Shown: positions 8,100 through 18,991, counted from the first letter of the stretch. The stretch: DNA of 64,000 bases from Hyphomicrobiales bacterium (GCA_027483895.1 JAIXTP010000027.1:1-64000), one strand, 5' to 3'. The notes: generated by a model from the sequence alone, not told the origin. Program-made: numbers and translations.

Positions 8100-9548
8100 A
8101 TGAAACTTCAGGATCAGGCGCTGCTGAAGGAGCAGTGCTATATCGACGGCCGCTGGACGGGGACGCCGGTCGACCCGGTGACCGATCCCGCCACCGGCGA
8201 GGTGATCGCCCGCGTGCCGAATCTGGGTGCCGCCGAGGCGACCGTGGCGGTGGAGCGCGCGCAGGCGGCCTTCAAGCTCTGGTCCAAGCGGACCGCCAAG
8301 GAGCGCGCGACGATCCTGCGCCGCTGGTTCGACCTGATGATCGCCCATCGCGACGATCTCGCCCTGATCATGACGACCGAGCAGGGCAAGCCGCTCGCCG
8401 AGGCGAAGGGCGAGGTCGACTACGCGGCCTCCTTCGTCGAGTTCTATGCGGAAGAAGGCAAGCGCATCTACGGCGAGACCATCCCCTCGCACCGGGCCGA
8501 TGCGCGCATCATCGTCTTCAAGCAGCCGATCGGCGTCTGCGCCGCGATCACGCCGTGGAACTTCCCGGCCGCGATGATCACGCGCAAATGCGCCCCCGCG
8601 CTGGCGGCGGGCTGCACCGTCGTGATCAAGCCCGCGCCCGAAACGCCGCTGACCGCGCTGGCGCTGGCCGTTCTGGCCGAGCGCGCGGGCATTCCGGCGG
8701 GCGTGCTGAACATCCTCACCGGCGACGCCCCCGCCATCGGCGGCGTGCTCACGAGCCATCCGCTGGTGCGCTTCGTCGGCTTCACCGGCTCCACGGAAGT
8801 CGGCAAGCTCCTGATGCGGCAGGCCGCCTCCACCGTGAAGAAGGTGGGTCTGGAACTGGGCGGCAACGCGCCCTTCATCGTCTTCGACGACGCGGATCTC
8901 GATGCGGCGGTCGAGGGCGCGATGATCTCGAAATACCGCAACATGGGCCAGACCTGCGTCTGCGCGAACCGTATCTATGCGCAGGACGGCATCTATGACG
9001 CCTTCGTCGAGAAGCTCGCGGCCAAGGTGCGCGAACTCAAGGTCGGCAACGGCGCGGAGGCCGGCGTCAATCAGGGCCCGCTGATCAATATGGAAGCCGT
9101 CGAGAAGGTCGAAAGCCATGTGGCCGACGCCTTGGGCAAGGGCGGGCGCGTCGTCGTCGGCGGCCGTCGCCATGCGCTCGGCGGTACCTTCTTCGAGCCG
9201 ACGGTGGTGGCCGACGTCACGCCCGCGATGCTGGTGGCGAAGGAAGAGACCTTCGGCCCGCTCGCCCCGATCTTCCGTTTCAAGGACGAAGCGGACGTGA
9301 TCGAGATGGCCAACAGCACGCAATACGGCCTGGCCGCCTATTTCTACGCGCGCGATCTCGGCCGCGTGTTCCGCGTGGCGGAAGAACTCGAATTCGGCAT
9401 GGTCGGCATCAATTCCGGCGCGATCTCGACCGAACTCGCGCCTTTCGGCGGCGTCAAGGAATCCGGCCTCGGCCGCGAGGGCTCGCTCCACGGCATGGAG
9501 GAGTTCGTCGAGATCAAATATTGCCTCTTCGGGGGGATCGACCGGTGA
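8100..9548 (+). CDS. gabD: Succinate-semialdehyde dehydrogenase (NAD(P)+)
   Basis: A 482-residue aldehyde dehydrogenase that oxidises succinate semialdehyde to succinate, the last step of GABA catabolism. Visible family features are [29 protein letters not shown] and [12 protein letters not shown] (coenzyme binding). The catalytic Glu lies in [12 protein letters not shown] and the catalytic Cys in [10 protein letters not shown], the CVCANR form typical of GabD. Length matches the GabD class. The stop overlaps the GTG start of rpiA by 4 bases, so the two are translationally coupled. A related substrate such as glutarate semialdehyde cannot be excluded from sequence. Confidence 0.92.
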   Translation: MKLQDQALLKEQCYIDGRWTGTPVDPVTDPATGEVIARVPNLGAAEATVAVERAQAAFKLWSKRTAKERATILRRWFDLMIAHRDDLALIMTTEQGKPLAEAKGEVDYAASFVEFYAEEGKRIYGETIPSHRADARIIVFKQPIGVCAAITPWNFPAAMITRKCAPALAAGCTVVIKPAPETPLTALALAVLAERAGIPAGVLNILTGDAPAIGGVLTSHPLVRFVGFTGSTEVGKLLMRQAASTVKKVGLELGGNAPFIVFDDADLDAAVEGAMISKYRNMGQTCVCANRIYAQDGIYDAFVEKLAAKVRELKVGNGAEAGVNQGPLINMEAVEKVESHVADALGKGGRVVVGGRRHALGGTFFEPTVVADVTPAMLVAKEETFGPLAPIFRFKDEADVIEMANSTQYGLAAYFYARDLGRVFRVAEELEFGMVGINSGAISTELAPFGGVKESGLGREGSLHGMEEFVEIKYCLFGGIDR

Positions 9549-10246
9549 GCCTCGAAGCTCTGAAGCACGAGGCCGCGGCCCGCGCGCTGACCCTCGTCCG
9601 TGACGGCATGAAGCTCGGTCTGGGCACGGGTTCGACGGCGAAGCATTTCGTCGATCTGCTCGGCGAGCGGATGCGCGCCGAAGGGCTCCGCGTGACGGGC
9701 GTGCCCACCTCGGAGGCGACGCGGGCGCAGGCGGAAAGCCTCGGCATTCCGCTGACGACCCTCGACGAGACGCCCGAACTCGACATCACGGTCGACGGCA
9801 CCGACGAGGTCGATGCGCGGCTGCGCCTGATCAAGGGCGGCGGCGGCGCGCATCTGCGCGAGAAGATCGTCGCGCTCGCCTCCAAGCGCATGATCGTGAT
9901 CGCCGACGAGACGAAGGAGGTCGAGACGCTCGGCCGCTTCAAACTCCCGATCGAGGTGATCCCCTTCGGGCTGGCGGCGACGCGCCGCGCGGTGGAGAAG
10001 GCGATCGCGGAGGCGGGCTGCGCGGGACCGCTCGCGATCCGGATGCGCGACGGCCGCGAGCTTCGCACCGACTCCGGCAATCTGATCCTCGACGCCGATC
10101 TCGGCCGCATCCCCGACCCGGAAGGTCTGGCCGCACGGCTCGACGCGGTGACGGGCGTGGTGGAGCACGGCCTCTTCCTCGGCATCTGCTCGGCCGCGAT
10201 CCTCGCGACCAAGGACGGCATCCGGGTGATCGGCTCGCTGGATTGA
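9545..10246 (+). CDS. rpiA: Ribose-5-phosphate isomerase A
   Basis: A 233-residue RpiA that interconverts ribose-5-phosphate and ribulose-5-phosphate in the pentose phosphate pathway. Motifs include [15 protein letters not shown] (phosphate loop), [11 protein letters not shown] and [16 protein letters not shown], which carries the active-site residues. The GTG start at 9545 overlaps the gabD stop (GTGA) and is preceded by a GGGGG site; starting there gives the normal RpiA N-terminus. The gene is closed downstream by an inverted repeat at 10265-10371, which may act as terminator. Confidence 0.93.
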   Translation: MSLEALKHEAAARALTLVRDGMKLGLGTGSTAKHFVDLLGERMRAEGLRVTGVPTSEATRAQAESLGIPLTTLDETPELDITVDGTDEVDARLRLIKGGGGAHLREKIVALASKRMIVIADETKEVETLGRFKLPIEVIPFGLAATRRAVEKAIAEAGCAGPLAIRMRDGRELRTDSGNLILDADLGRIPDPEGLAARLDAVTGVVEHGLFLGICSAAILATKDGIRVIGSLD

Positions 10247-10264
10247 GCGAAGGCGGCTCCGCTT

Positions 10265-10371
10265 CCGTCATTGCGAGGAGCGCGGCGAAGCAATCCAGAG
10301 AACGCCGGCCGTGGAGCACCGTGCCCGGCATCGTCTGGATTGCTTCGTCGCTGCGCTCCTCGCAATGACGG
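10265..10371. repeat. Interspersed inverted repeat, CATTGCGAGGAGC family
   Basis: Two long near-complementary arms: about 34 bases starting CCGTCATTGCGAGGAGCGCG, and about 37 bases ending CTCCTCGCAATGACGG, with a 36-base centre. The same arms recur at 12046-12083, 28749-28851 and 29033-29132. This is a REP/BIME-like intergenic element, and transcribed RNA would form a long hairpin. Confidence 0.85.
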
Positions 10372-10509
10372 AAAAGGCCTCCGGCTCTGCGCCGGCCATG
10401 AGCAGGCGAGCGGGCCCGCGCTCATGCCTCTTTGCCCGCTCTCCCGCTTCGGCTTAAAACCCCCGGCGAAGGCGGCCGTCTCCGGGTCGCCCGCAGCAAG
10501 GACGAACCC

Positions 10510-11880
10510 ATGGCTTCCTTCGATCTCGATCTCTTCGTCATCGGCGGCGGATCGGGCGGCGTCCGCGCCGCGCGCATCGCCGCGGGCTACGGCGCCAAGG
10601 CGATGGTCGCCGAAGAGAGCCGCGTCGGCGGGACCTGCGTCATCCGCGGCTGCGTGCCCAAAAAGCTCTACGTCATTGCGAGCCGCTATGCGGACGCCTT
10701 CGAGGAAGCCCCGGGCTTCGGCTGGTCGGCGGCCGCGCCCCGCTTCGACTTCACGGCGCTGAAGGCCGCGAAGGACAAGGAAATCGCGCGGCTCGAAGCC
10801 GCCTATCGCGGCAATCTCGAACGCTCGGGCGTCGCGATCGTCGACAGCCGCGCGACGGTGGTCGACCCGCACACCGTGCGGCTCGAAAAGGACGGGCGGA
10901 CGCTGCGGGCGAAGCACATCCTCGTCGCCACGGGCGGCCGGCCCTTCCTGCCCTCGGCGGTGCCGGGCATCGGGCTCGCCGATACGTCGGACGAAGCCTT
11001 CGAATGGGAGACGCTGCCGAAATCCGTCGTGGTGGTCGGCAGCGGCTATATCGGCGTCGAATTCGCCTGCCTTCTGCATCGCCTCGGCGTCGAGGTGACG
11101 ATGGTGTTCCGGCGCGAGAAGGTGCTGGCGCGCTTCGACGAGGATCTGCGCACGCTGCTGACGGACGCGCTGCAGCAGTCCGGCATCCGGGTGAAAGCGG
11201 GCACGGACGTGCACGGCATCGACGGGCGGCGGGGCAATCTCAACGTCACGCTGCTCGACGGCAGCGGCATCGCCTGCGAGCGCGTGCTCTATGCCACCGG
11301 CCGCATCCCCAACACGGCGGGCCTCGGTCTCGAGGGCGCGGGGGTGACGCTCGGCCCTCAGGGTGCGGTGGTGGTCGACGAATATTCCCGCACCTCGGTG
11401 CCCTCCATCCATGCCGTGGGCGACGTGACGAACCGCGTGCCGCTGACCCCCGCCGCGATCCGCGAGGGCCATGCCTATGCCGACACGGTCTTCGGCGGTC
11501 GTCCGACGCCGGTCGATCTGGGGCCGATCCCTACCGCAGTGTTCTCGACGCCGGAACTCGGCACGGTGGGGCTGACGGAGGACGAGGCGCGCGAGAAGCA
11601 CGGCGAGATCGTGCTCTTCAAGACGAGCTTCCGGCCCATGCGCGCGACGCTGGCGGGCACGGCCGAACGGACCTTCATGAAGATCGTCGTCGACAAGGCG
11701 ACGGACCGCGTTCTCGGCGTTCATCTGCTCGGGGCGGATGCGGGCGAGATGATCCAGTGCATCGGCATCGCGGTGCGCATGGGCGCCACCAAGCGCGACT
11801 TCGACCTGACGCTCGCGGTGCATCCCACGGCGGCGGAAGAACTGGTCACGATGCGCACGCCCTGGACGCCGCCCGCGTAA
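10510..11880 (+). CDS. gor: Glutathione-disulfide reductase
   Basis: A 456-residue flavoprotein disulfide reductase that regenerates reduced glutathione with NADPH. The FAD-binding GGGSGGVRAARIAA lies near the N-terminus, and the redox-active Cys pair is in GGTCVIRGCVPKKLYV, the glutathione-reductase form. The NAD(P) Rossmann motif is VVGSGYIGVEFACLLHRLG, with downstream Arg residues (VFRREKVL) favouring NADPH. The C-terminal interface holds the catalytic LAVHPTAAEELVTMR. ATG 10510 was chosen for the family-standard N-terminus. It stands alone between two repeat clusters. Confidence 0.93.
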   Translation: MASFDLDLFVIGGGSGGVRAARIAAGYGAKAMVAEESRVGGTCVIRGCVPKKLYVIASRYADAFEEAPGFGWSAAAPRFDFTALKAAKDKEIARLEAAYRGNLERSGVAIVDSRATVVDPHTVRLEKDGRTLRAKHILVATGGRPFLPSAVPGIGLADTSDEAFEWETLPKSVVVVGSGYIGVEFACLLHRLGVEVTMVFRREKVLARFDEDLRTLLTDALQQSGIRVKAGTDVHGIDGRRGNLNVTLLDGSGIACERVLYATGRIPNTAGLGLEGAGVTLGPQGAVVVDEYSRTSVPSIHAVGDVTNRVPLTPAAIREGHAYADTVFGGRPTPVDLGPIPTAVFSTPELGTVGLTEDEAREKHGEIVLFKTSFRPMRATLAGTAERTFMKIVVDKATDRVLGVHLLGADAGEMIQCIGIAVRMGATKRDFDLTLAVHPTAAEELVTMRTPWTPPA

Positions 11881-11890
11881 GGGGGCGCGG

Positions 11891-12000
11891 TGTCATCCCG
11901 GGCGGCGCAGCCGACCCGGGATCCAGGAAAACGGTCGAGGGCCGAACGGTATCCCCTGCACTGGATCCCGGCTCTCCGCTGCGCTGCGGCCGGGATGACA
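11891..12000. repeat. Interspersed inverted repeat, TCATCCCGG family
   Basis: Arms starting TGTCATCCCGGGCGGCGCAG and ending GCGGCCGGGATGACA flank a 40-base centre bearing GGATCCAG / CTGGATCC. A second copy lies at 28443-28553. This is an intergenic hairpin-forming element, located just after gor. Confidence 0.82.
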
Positions 12001-12045
12001 CGACCGGGCGGAGCCGAGGGCGGCGTGCTTTTTGCCCGGCGTCGG

Positions 12046-12136
12046 CTGGATTGCTTCGTCGCTTGCGCTTCTCGCAATGACGGGAGAAGAGCGTCCTCAT
12101 CCTGAGGAGCGCCCGCAGGGCGCGTCTCGCAGGATG
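12046..12136. repeat. Partial repeats: CTGGATTGCTTCG arm and CCTCATCCTGAGGAGC element
   Basis: A solitary right arm of the CATTGCGAG family (12046-12083) is followed by a CCTCATCCTGAGGAGCGCCC element (12095-12136) that recurs at 28863 and 29144. The pieces abut the stop of the MFS gene. Confidence 0.7.
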
Positions 12137-12138
12137 CG

Positions 12139-13395
12139 TCAGGGCTTCGTCTGGGGCGGGGCCTCGACGATCTGTTCCGGCACGCTGGCGATGGGGGCGG
12201 GGCGGTCCTTCAGGCGCATGCGCCAGAAGACGAAGACCGTCAGCACGAGATGCACGATCGCGTTGTGCACGAAGAGCATCGCGTCGCCGAAACGCGTCAT
12301 CAGCGCCGCCGAGACCACGGGGCCGACGATGGCGCCGATGCAGTAGAGGAACAAAAGCGTGCTGGAGACGGACACCGCCCGCTCGCTGCCCATCCGGTCC
12401 ATCACATGCGCGGTGACGATGGGGTAGAGGCCGGGCGCGAGCGTGCCGAGCATGAAGCCCAGCATGTAGACGAGGCCGGGGAAATTGGCGCTCGCGACGA
12501 CGAGCCCCGCCTCGATGATCGCCACCACCAGCGAGCCTATGGCGAGGATCGCGCGCCGGTCGGCCTGATCGGAGATGCGGCCGACGGGGTAGGGGCCCAA
12601 GGCGGAGCCGACGATCACGGCGGTCATGAAGGTCGCCACCGCCCCCGGGCCGAGGCCCGCGCGCTCGATGAAGGCCGGAGCGAGCGACCAGAAGGTGCCG
12701 TTGGCGAGGCCGATCAGCATGATGCCGAACACGCCGATAGGCGTGACCGCCAGCATGTCGCGGATCACGAGACGCCCCTTGGGCGGCAGCGGCGGCGGCT
12801 CGGCCCGCGTCATGGCCATCGGGATCAGCGACAGCATCATCAGCGCCGCGCCGGAGGAGAACAGCGCGAAGCTCTTCGCCTCGAAGACGCGCAGGATCTG
12901 CTGGCCGGAGGCCGAACCCGAAAAATGGACGATGTTGTAGATGCCCAGCATCCGCCCGCGATAGGACGAGCCGGCCTTCACCGTGATCCAGCTCTCGACC
13001 GCTGCATAGAGCCCGGCGAAGCAGAAGCCGATCAGCGCCCGGCAGACGATCCAGGCATAGGGGTTCACAGAGATCGCCATGCCGAGCGCGGCGATGCCGA
13101 CCACGGCCGCATAGGCCGCGAAGGCGCGGATATAGCCCGCGCGCCGGATCACCGCCGGGGTCATCCAGGTGCCGGCCAGCATGCCGATGAAATAGGCCGA
13201 GCCGATGATGCCGATGGAGGTCGCGTCGAAGCCTTCGAGCACCGCGCGCATCGGCACGAGGGTCGTCAGCAGGCCGTTGCCCGCGATCATTGCGAAGACG
13301 GCCGCAAAGACCGGCAGCAGGATCAGGACGATGTCTCTCACGGCGGGCGGGCTCGGTCGGTCTGCGTCGGGAATCGGACGATCGCAGTGTGGCAT
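12139..13395 (-). CDS. MFS transporter
   Basis: A 418-residue inner-membrane major facilitator with twelve predicted helices; the first begins at about residue 20 ([17 protein letters not shown]) and the last ends near residue 390. The loop between helices 2 and 3 and the [17 protein letters not shown] segment resemble the YcaD/sugar-cation-symporter-like branch. The C-terminal tail is Pro-rich. The substrate is unknown. The start at 13395 gives an ordinary short cytoplasmic lead; a further ATG at 13455 would add 20 Arg/Pro-rich residues. It is divergent from the DAHP synthase gene, with about 75 bases between starts. Confidence 0.85.
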   Translation of the reverse strand: MPHCDRPIPDADRPSPPAVRDIVLILLPVFAAVFAMIAGNGLLTTLVPMRAVLEGFDATSIGIIGSAYFIGMLAGTWMTPAVIRRAGYIRAFAAYAAVVGIAALGMAISVNPYAWIVCRALIGFCFAGLYAAVESWITVKAGSSYRGRMLGIYNIVHFSGSASGQQILRVFEAKSFALFSSGAALMMLSLIPMAMTRAEPPPLPPKGRLVIRDMLAVTPIGVFGIMLIGLANGTFWSLAPAFIERAGLGPGAVATFMTAVIVGSALGPYPVGRISDQADRRAILAIGSLVVAIIEAGLVVASANFPGLVYMLGFMLGTLAPGLYPIVTAHVMDRMGSERAVSVSSTLLFLYCIGAIVGPVVSAALMTRFGDAMLFVHNAIVHLVLTVFVFWRMRLKDRPAPIASVPEQIVEAPPQTKP

Positions 13396-13469
13396 CCGCG
13401 CGGAGGCTCCGCTATAAGGCGGGCCTCCCGCAGGTCTGCGTTTCCGGCGGGGCAAGAAGGAGACGATCC

Positions 13470-14855
13470 ATGTCCGAGCGGTGGACCCCCTCGTCCTGGC
13501 GCACGAAGCCGATCCAGCAGGTTCCGGTCTATCCGGACGCCGCGGCTCTGGCCGCCGTCGAGGAGCAGCTCGCAGGCTTTCCGCCGCTCGTTTTCGCGGG
13601 CGAGGCGCGCAAGCTGAAGCGCGCTCTGGCCAAGGTGGCGGCGGGCGAGGCCTTCCTGATCCAGGGCGGCGACTGCGCCGAGTCCTTCGCCGAGCATTCC
13701 GCCGACAACATCCGCGACTTCTTCCGCCTGTTCCTGCAGATGGCGGTGGTGCTGACCTTCGCGGGCTCCTCGCCGGTGGTGAAGGTGGGCCGCGTGGCGG
13801 GCCAGTTCGCCAAGCCGCGCTCCGCGCCGACCGAGACGATCGACGGCGTGGAACTGCCCTCCTATCGCGGCGACATCATCAACGGCATCGATTTCACCGA
13901 AGCCTCGCGCACGCCCGATCCGATCCGTCAGCTCGACGCCTATCGCCAGTCGGCGGCCACGCTCAACCTGCTGCGCGCCTTCGCGACGGGCGGCTATGCC
14001 AATCTCGAAAACGCGCATCGCTGGATGCTGGGCTTCGTCAAGGACAGCCCGCAGTCCTCGCGCTACGAGGAACTCGCGGGCCGCATCACCGAGACGCTCG
14101 ACTTCATGCGGGCAATCGGCCTCGATCCGGAAGCGCATCCGGAACTCCGCGCGACGGATTTCTACACCTCGCACGAGGCGCTGCTGCTCGGCTACGAGCA
14201 GGCCCTGACCCGCGTCGATTCCACGACCGGGGACTGGTACGCGACCTCGGGCCACATGATCTGGATCGGCGACCGCACGCGTCAGCCCGATCATGCGCAT
14301 GTCGAATATTGCCGCGGCATCCGCAACCCGGTGGGTCTGAAATGCGGCCCGTCGACGACGCCCGAAGGCCTGATCCGGCTCATCGATCTGCTCAATCCGG
14401 AGAACGAGGCGGGTCGCCTGACGCTCATCGCCCGGTTCGGCGCCGAGAAGGCCGCCGAACATCTGCCGGCGCTCGTCCGCGCCGTGGAGCGCGAGGGCCG
14501 CAGCGTGGTCTGGTCCTGCGACCCGATGCACGGCAACACGGTGAAGGCGGGTTCGGGCTACAAGACCCGGCCCTTCGACCTCATCCTTTCGGAAGTGCGG
14601 ACCTTCTTCGACGTGCACCGTGCCGAGGGCACCCATGCCGGCGGTCTGCATCTCGAAATGACGGGCAAGAACGTGACGGAATGCACGGGCGGCGCGCGGG
14701 CGATCTCCGACGCGCAGCTCAGCGACCGCTACCACACCCATTGCGACCCGCGGCTCAATGCCGAGCAGGCGCTGGAAGCGGCCTTCCTGGTCGCCGAACT
14801 TCTCAAGAAGGAGAAGCTCGCCCGCGACCGGTCGATCCCTGCGGCGGCGGAGTGA
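13470..14855 (+). CDS. aroG: 3-deoxy-7-phosphoheptulonate synthase, class II
   Basis: A 461-residue class II (plant/actinobacterial type) DAHP synthase, which condenses phosphoenolpyruvate with erythrose-4-phosphate at the start of the shikimate pathway. Family features include [41 protein letters not shown], the metal/substrate motif [10 protein letters not shown], and [15 protein letters not shown] near the C-terminus. A clear AAGAAGGAGA site precedes ATG 13470. It is monocistronic; the next gene is convergent. The symbol for class II enzymes varies (aroG, aroH, aroA-like), so it should be read as a functional label. Confidence 0.92.
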   Translation: MSERWTPSSWRTKPIQQVPVYPDAAALAAVEEQLAGFPPLVFAGEARKLKRALAKVAAGEAFLIQGGDCAESFAEHSADNIRDFFRLFLQMAVVLTFAGSSPVVKVGRVAGQFAKPRSAPTETIDGVELPSYRGDIINGIDFTEASRTPDPIRQLDAYRQSAATLNLLRAFATGGYANLENAHRWMLGFVKDSPQSSRYEELAGRITETLDFMRAIGLDPEAHPELRATDFYTSHEALLLGYEQALTRVDSTTGDWYATSGHMIWIGDRTRQPDHAHVEYCRGIRNPVGLKCGPSTTPEGLIRLIDLLNPENEAGRLTLIARFGAEKAAEHLPALVRAVEREGRSVVWSCDPMHGNTVKAGSGYKTRPFDLILSEVRTFFDVHRAEGTHAGGLHLEMTGKNVTECTGGARAISDAQLSDRYHTHCDPRLNAEQALEAAFLVAELLKKEKLARDRSIPAAAE

Positions 14856-14864
14856 TCCGCCGCC
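14843..14864. terminator. GC-rich hairpin at convergent gene ends
   Basis: A perfect 9-bp stem GGCGGCGGA / TCCGCCGCC with a 4-base loop spans the DAHP synthase stop codon and ends 10 bases before the porin stop. It is positioned to terminate both convergent genes, though no strong T-run follows. Confidence 0.5.
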
Positions 14865-14873
14865 TTCGGGCGA

Positions 14874-15716
14874 TCAGAACTTGGCGGCGACGCCGGCGCG
14901 CAGGGAGTTGATGTAACCCTTCGCGCCGGACATGTCGTACATGCCCAGATACATGTATTCGCCGCGCGCGATGATGTTGTCGGCCAGCGCGTATTCCACC
15001 CCGAGGCCCGCCGCGAGCGCCGGAACGGGGCGGTTGCGTCGAATGGTCGCCGCTTCGGAAGACTGCATCTGAGCGATTCCGTCGGACGTCTCGGCGACCG
15101 TGACGGTGTTTTTCGACGTGAGATCCGCCCGCACCGCGCCGCCGCCGATGAAGCCGTAGGGCAGCCAGCGATCATAGGACTGTCCGAACCGCGCCTTGGC
15201 GATCAAGGCATCCTTGAAGACGGCCTTGTTGCTCGATTCGACTTGGGCGACCCGGTTCAGGACCGGAGGGCCGGGATCGATCGTTTCCCTGCGCGCCTGG
15301 GCATCGGACCGCGAGCCCTTGAGGCTGCCGAAGTTCACGTATTCGAGCTCGACGCCGACGACGAGGTCTTCTTCGACCCAATTGTGACCGGCATAGACGC
15401 CGAATTGCGGCTTCTGATCCGAAAGCGTGCCGCGGATCGCATTGGCGGTCGTCGCGAGCAACGACGAGTATTCGGAGTTTCGGAAGGTCGAATTGGCGGA
15501 CCGCTCCGACATGTTCTGCATATCGACGTCGGCCGACCCGAAGCCCGCCTGAACGCCGCCGTAAAGGCCGCCCCAGTCGTAATCGGGCTGCGGCTTGTAG
15601 GTCTGTTTCGGCGCGGGCGGGGCGCCGCCGATCATCAGGTCGCGCTTGAAATCGGCCGCCGATGCCTGGCCCGTCAGCACCACGAGAACGGCGGTGAGGC
15701 AGAGAGAACGACGCAT
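14874..15716 (-). CDS. Outer-membrane beta-barrel (porin-like, Omp25/RopB type) protein
   Basis: A 280-residue outer-membrane protein. It has a signal peptide (MRRSLCLTAVLVVLTGQASA), a Pro/Tyr linker (APKQTYKPQPDYDWGGLY), and then an eight-strand-like small barrel: FGVYAGHNWVEEDLVVGVELEYV, WLPYGFIGGGAVRADL, LGVEYALADNIIARGEYMYLGM. It closes with RAGVAAKF, a C-terminal Phe recognised by the BAM machinery. This resembles the abundant small surface proteins of Rhizobiales. ATG 15716 gives the clean signal peptide; the alternative ATG at 15758 would place the leader hairpin inside the coding sequence. An 8-bp hairpin immediately upstream may control translation. Confidence 0.85.
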   Translation of the reverse strand: MRRSLCLTAVLVVLTGQASAADFKRDLMIGGAPPAPKQTYKPQPDYDWGGLYGGVQAGFGSADVDMQNMSERSANSTFRNSEYSSLLATTANAIRGTLSDQKPQFGVYAGHNWVEEDLVVGVELEYVNFGSLKGSRSDAQARRETIDPGPPVLNRVAQVESSNKAVFKDALIAKARFGQSYDRWLPYGFIGGGAVRADLTSKNTVTVAETSDGIAQMQSSEAATIRRNRPVPALAAGLGVEYALADNIIARGEYMYLGMYDMSGAKGYINSLRAGVAAKF

Positions 15717-15720
15717 CTTG

Positions 15721-15749
15721 AAACCCCGATATCGAAAGGAACGGGGTTT
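15721..15749 (-). promoter_or_regulatory. Leader hairpin directly before the porin start codon
   Basis: AAACCCCG / CGGGGTTT form a perfect 8-bp stem with a 13-base loop, ending four bases before the ATG of the outer-membrane protein. The GGGG of the 3' arm is the only purine-rich candidate ribosome-binding site, so folding could hide it. On the opposite strand the same hairpin is followed by a short T-run. Confidence 0.4.
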
Positions 15750-15920
15750 TTCTCGCACGGTAACCTTAATGCGCCGTTAAGACGGAAAAAGACCAAGCCG
15801 TAGCGGAAAAAAGAAGGTTAACGTCGAGAAAGGATCGGGGCGCCCGGAAGGAGCTTCGAGCGCTGGCGGGCGGCGGAGGCGCCGATTGCCGCCGTCGGGG
15901 GCGCGCGCTAAACCCTTTTC

Positions 15921-17654
15921 ATGTCCCGTACCCTCAAGATCGCCCTCGCCCAGTTGAATCCGACGGTCGGAGACGTCTCCGGCAATGCGGAGAAGGTGCG
16001 TGCCGCCCGTGCGGAAGCCGCCCGGCTCGGCGCCCGGGTCGTCATGCTGCCGGAGCTGTTCCTGGCGGGCTATCCGCCCGAGGATCTGGTGCTCAAGCCC
16101 GCCTTTCAGGACGCCTGCCGCGAAGCCTGCGAGGCGCTCGCGCGCGAGACGGCGGACGGGGGGCCGGGCGTGCTCGTGGGCCTGCCTTGGGCCGAAGAGG
16201 GGCGGCTGACCAACGCCTATGTGCATCTCGACGGCGGACGCATCGCGGCCGTCCGCCACAAGGTCGATCTGCCGAATTACGGCGTCTTCGACGAGAAGCG
16301 CGTCTTCGCTCCGGGGCCGATGCCCGGCCCGGTCGTCATCGGCGGGGTGCGGGTCGGCATTCCGATCTGCGAGGACATCTGGACCGATGCGGTCGTCGAA
16401 TGCCTCGCCGAGACGGGGGCCGAGATCCTGCTGGTGCCCAACGGCTCGCCCTATTGGCGCGACAAGAACGATACGCGCCTCAATGTCGCTGTGTCGCGCA
16501 CCGCCGAGACCGGCCTGCCGCTCGTCTATCTCAATCAGGTCTGCGGGCAGGACGAACTCGTCTTCGACGGCGCGAGCTTCGTGCTGAACGGCGATTCCTC
16601 CCTCGCGGTGCAGATGCCGGCCTTCACCGAAGCCGTCGTGCTCACCGAATGGGAAGAGCGGGCCGAGGGCTGGGTCTGCCTGCCGGGGCCGAAAGCGCTG
16701 CTCGAATCCGGCGACGAGGGCGATTACGCCGCCTGCGTTCTGGGCCTGCGCGACTACGTGAACAAGAACCGCTTTCCCGGCGTGGTTCTGGGCCTTTCGG
16801 GCGGCGTCGATTCCGCCATCTGCGCGGCGATGGCGGTGGATGCGCTGGGCGCCGACCGCGTCCGCTGCATCATGCTGCCCTACCGCTTCACCTCGGCCGA
16901 AAGCCTCGCCGACGCGCAGGCCTGTGCCGAAGCGCTCGGCGTGCGCTACGAGGTGGTGCCCATCGCCGACCCGGTGGAGGGCTTCGAGCGGGCGCTCGCG
17001 CCGCTTTTCGAGGGCATGGGCCGCGACATCACCGAGGAAAACCTGCAGAGCCGTGCCCGCGGCACGCTGCTGATGTCGGTCTCGAACAAATTCGGGCCGA
17101 TGGTGGTGACCACCGGCAACAAGTCGGAAATGTCGGTCGGCTACGCCACGCTCTACGGCGACATGAACGGCGGCTTCAACCCGATCAAGGACCTGTACAA
17201 GATGCAGGTCTATCGCCTGTGCGAATTGCGCAACCGCTGGAAGCCCGCGGGCGCGCTGGGCCCCGACGGCGCCGTGATCCCGGTGAACATCCTGACCAAG
17301 GCGCCCTCGGCGGAATTGCGCGAGAACCAGACCGATCAGGACTCGCTGCCGCCCTACGAGATCCTCGACGGCGTTCTCGAACGGCTCGTGGAGCGGGAGA
17401 TGCGCGTGTCCGAGATCGTGTCGGACGGCTTCGATCTCGAAACCGTCAAGAAGATCGAGCGGCTGCTCTATCTCGCCGAATACAAGCGCCGCCAGTCCGC
17501 CCCGGGCGTGAAGGTGACGCTGCGCAGCTTCGGCCGCGACCGGCGCTATCCGATCGTGAACCGCTTCCGCGACCCGGGCGGTCCGGCCTTCGAACCCGAT
17601 CCCACGCTCGCGCGCAATGCGGTGCGCAGCTCGACCGAAGTGATCGATTTCTGA
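15921..17654 (+). CDS. nadE: NAD+ synthase (glutamine-hydrolysing)
   Basis: A 577-residue two-domain enzyme making NAD+ from deamido-NAD+, ATP and glutamine. The N-terminal nitrilase-like amidase domain (residues 1-250) carries the triad: Glu in [14 protein letters not shown], Lys in [15 protein letters not shown], and Cys in [10 protein letters not shown]. The synthetase domain contains the ATP pyrophosphatase loop [16 protein letters not shown] near residue 292, and [18 protein letters not shown]. Length fits the glutamine-dependent class. Its stop TGA overlaps the gltX ATG by one base (TGATG), so the two are co-translated. Confidence 0.95.
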   Translation: MSRTLKIALAQLNPTVGDVSGNAEKVRAARAEAARLGARVVMLPELFLAGYPPEDLVLKPAFQDACREACEALARETADGGPGVLVGLPWAEEGRLTNAYVHLDGGRIAAVRHKVDLPNYGVFDEKRVFAPGPMPGPVVIGGVRVGIPICEDIWTDAVVECLAETGAEILLVPNGSPYWRDKNDTRLNVAVSRTAETGLPLVYLNQVCGQDELVFDGASFVLNGDSSLAVQMPAFTEAVVLTEWEERAEGWVCLPGPKALLESGDEGDYAACVLGLRDYVNKNRFPGVVLGLSGGVDSAICAAMAVDALGADRVRCIMLPYRFTSAESLADAQACAEALGVRYEVVPIADPVEGFERALAPLFEGMGRDITEENLQSRARGTLLMSVSNKFGPMVVTTGNKSEMSVGYATLYGDMNGGFNPIKDLYKMQVYRLCELRNRWKPAGALGPDGAVIPVNILTKAPSAELRENQTDQDSLPPYEILDGVLERLVEREMRVSEIVSDGFDLETVKKIERLLYLAEYKRRQSAPGVKVTLRSFGRDRRYPIVNRFRDPGGPAFEPDPTLARNAVRSSTEVIDF

Positions 17655-18991
17655 TGGCCCCCGTCGTCCGTTTCGCGCCGTCGCCGACGGGGCGTCTCCA
17701 TATCGGCAATGCGCGGCCCGCGCTGCTGAATTGGCTTCATGCGCTCGCCACGGGCGGGACCTTCATTCTCCGCTTCGACGATACCGACCGGGAACGCTCG
17801 ACCGAGGAATTCGCGCGCGCCATCGCCGACGATCTGCATTGGCTCGGCGTCGATCCGCATCGGACGGTCCGGCAGTCGGACCGTTTCGCGATCTATGATG
17901 CTGCGGCCGACCGGCTCCGCGCGCTCGGACGGCTCTATCCCTGCTACGAGACCGAGGACGAATTGGAGCGGCGCCGGAAGCGGCAGGCCGCCCGCGGTCT
18001 GCCCCCGATCTACGACCGCGCGGCGCTGAAGCTCACGGCCGAGGAGAAGGCGGCTTTCGAGGCGGAGGGCCGCAAGCCGCATTGGCGCTTCCTGCTCGAT
18101 CACGAGACCGTCGCATGGGACGATCTCGTCCGCGGGCCGTCGCATATCGATTGCGCCTCGCTGTCCGACCCCGTGCTGATCCGCGCGGACGGCACCTATC
18201 TCTACACGCTGCCTTCGGTGGTGGACGACGTCGATCTCGGCGTGACGGACGTGATCCGCGGCGAGGACCACGTCACCAATACGGCCGTGCAGATCCAGCT
18301 GTTCCGGCTGCTCGGCGACGGCGTTCCGCGGTTCGGCCACCACAATCTGCTGACCACCGCCGGCGGCGAGGGGCTTTCGAAACGGCTCGGCCATCTCTCG
18401 CTGTCGTCGCTGCGCGAGCGCGGGCTGGAGCCGATGGCGGTCGCCTCGCTCGCGGTGCTCGTCGGCTCGTCCGAAGCCGTCCGGCCGGTGGGGACGATGG
18501 CCGAGCTGGCGGGCATCGTGAAGCTCGACCGCCTGTCGCGTGCGCCCGCCAAATTCGACGAGGCCGAACTCGACGGGCTCAATGCGCGCCTCCTCCACGA
18601 GACGCCCTATGCCGCGGTCGCCGGCCGCTTGGCCGCGCTGGGCATCGGAGACGGCGAGGCCTTCTGGCTCGCGGTGCGCGGCAATGTCGAGCGCCTCGCA
18701 CAGGCGTCGGAGTGGTGGACGGTCGTGACGGGCCCCGTCGAGCCCGTGATCGAGGAGCACGGCTTCATCGAAGCCGCGGCGGCGTTGCTGCCGCCCGAGC
18801 CCTGGGGGCCGGACACGTGGGCCGCGTGGACCGATGCGGTGAAGGCGGCGACCGGGGCGAAGGGGCGCGCGCTCTTCATGCCGCTGCGCCTCGCGCTGAC
18901 GGGTCTCGCGCACGGACCGGAGCTGAAGGCGCTTCTGCCGTTGATCGGGCGCGCGCGGGCGCTGTCCCGGCTGAAGGGCGAAATCGCCTGA
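17654..18991 (+). CDS. gltX: Glutamate--tRNA ligase
   Basis: A 445-residue class I aminoacyl-tRNA synthetase that charges tRNA with glutamate. The HIGH-type motif is [20 protein letters not shown] at the very N-terminus, and the KMSKS equivalent is GLSKRLG near residue 240. The fold segment [11 protein letters not shown] is typical of GluRS. It is slightly shorter than the ~470-residue main enzyme, and many alphaproteobacteria carry two GluRS paralogs, one of which may charge tRNA-Gln for the GatCAB pathway; gatC, gatA and gatB are also in this window. Which paralog this is cannot be decided here. It is translationally coupled to nadE. Confidence 0.93.
   Translation: MAPVVRFAPSPTGRLHIGNARPALLNWLHALATGGTFILRFDDTDRERSTEEFARAIADDLHWLGVDPHRTVRQSDRFAIYDAAADRLRALGRLYPCYETEDELERRRKRQAARGLPPIYDRAALKLTAEEKAAFEAEGRKPHWRFLLDHETVAWDDLVRGPSHIDCASLSDPVLIRADGTYLYTLPSVVDDVDLGVTDVIRGEDHVTNTAVQIQLFRLLGDGVPRFGHHNLLTTAGGEGLSKRLGHLSLSSLRERGLEPMAVASLAVLVGSSEAVRPVGTMAELAGIVKLDRLSRAPAKFDEAELDGLNARLLHETPYAAVAGRLAALGIGDGEAFWLAVRGNVERLAQASEWWTVVTGPVEPVIEEHGFIEAAAALLPPEPWGPDTWAAWTDAVKAATGAKGRALFMPLRLALTGLAHGPELKALLPLIGRARALSRLKGEIA

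Noticed and set aside
8064-9491. 475-codon minus-strand frame opposite gabD
   Set aside because: The sense strand encodes a complete aldehyde dehydrogenase with active-site motifs; the antisense translation has none.
12250-13617. 455-codon plus-strand frame opposite the MFS gene
   Set aside because: The translation is His/Asp/Arg-rich without hydrophobic structure; the minus strand encodes a twelve-helix transporter.
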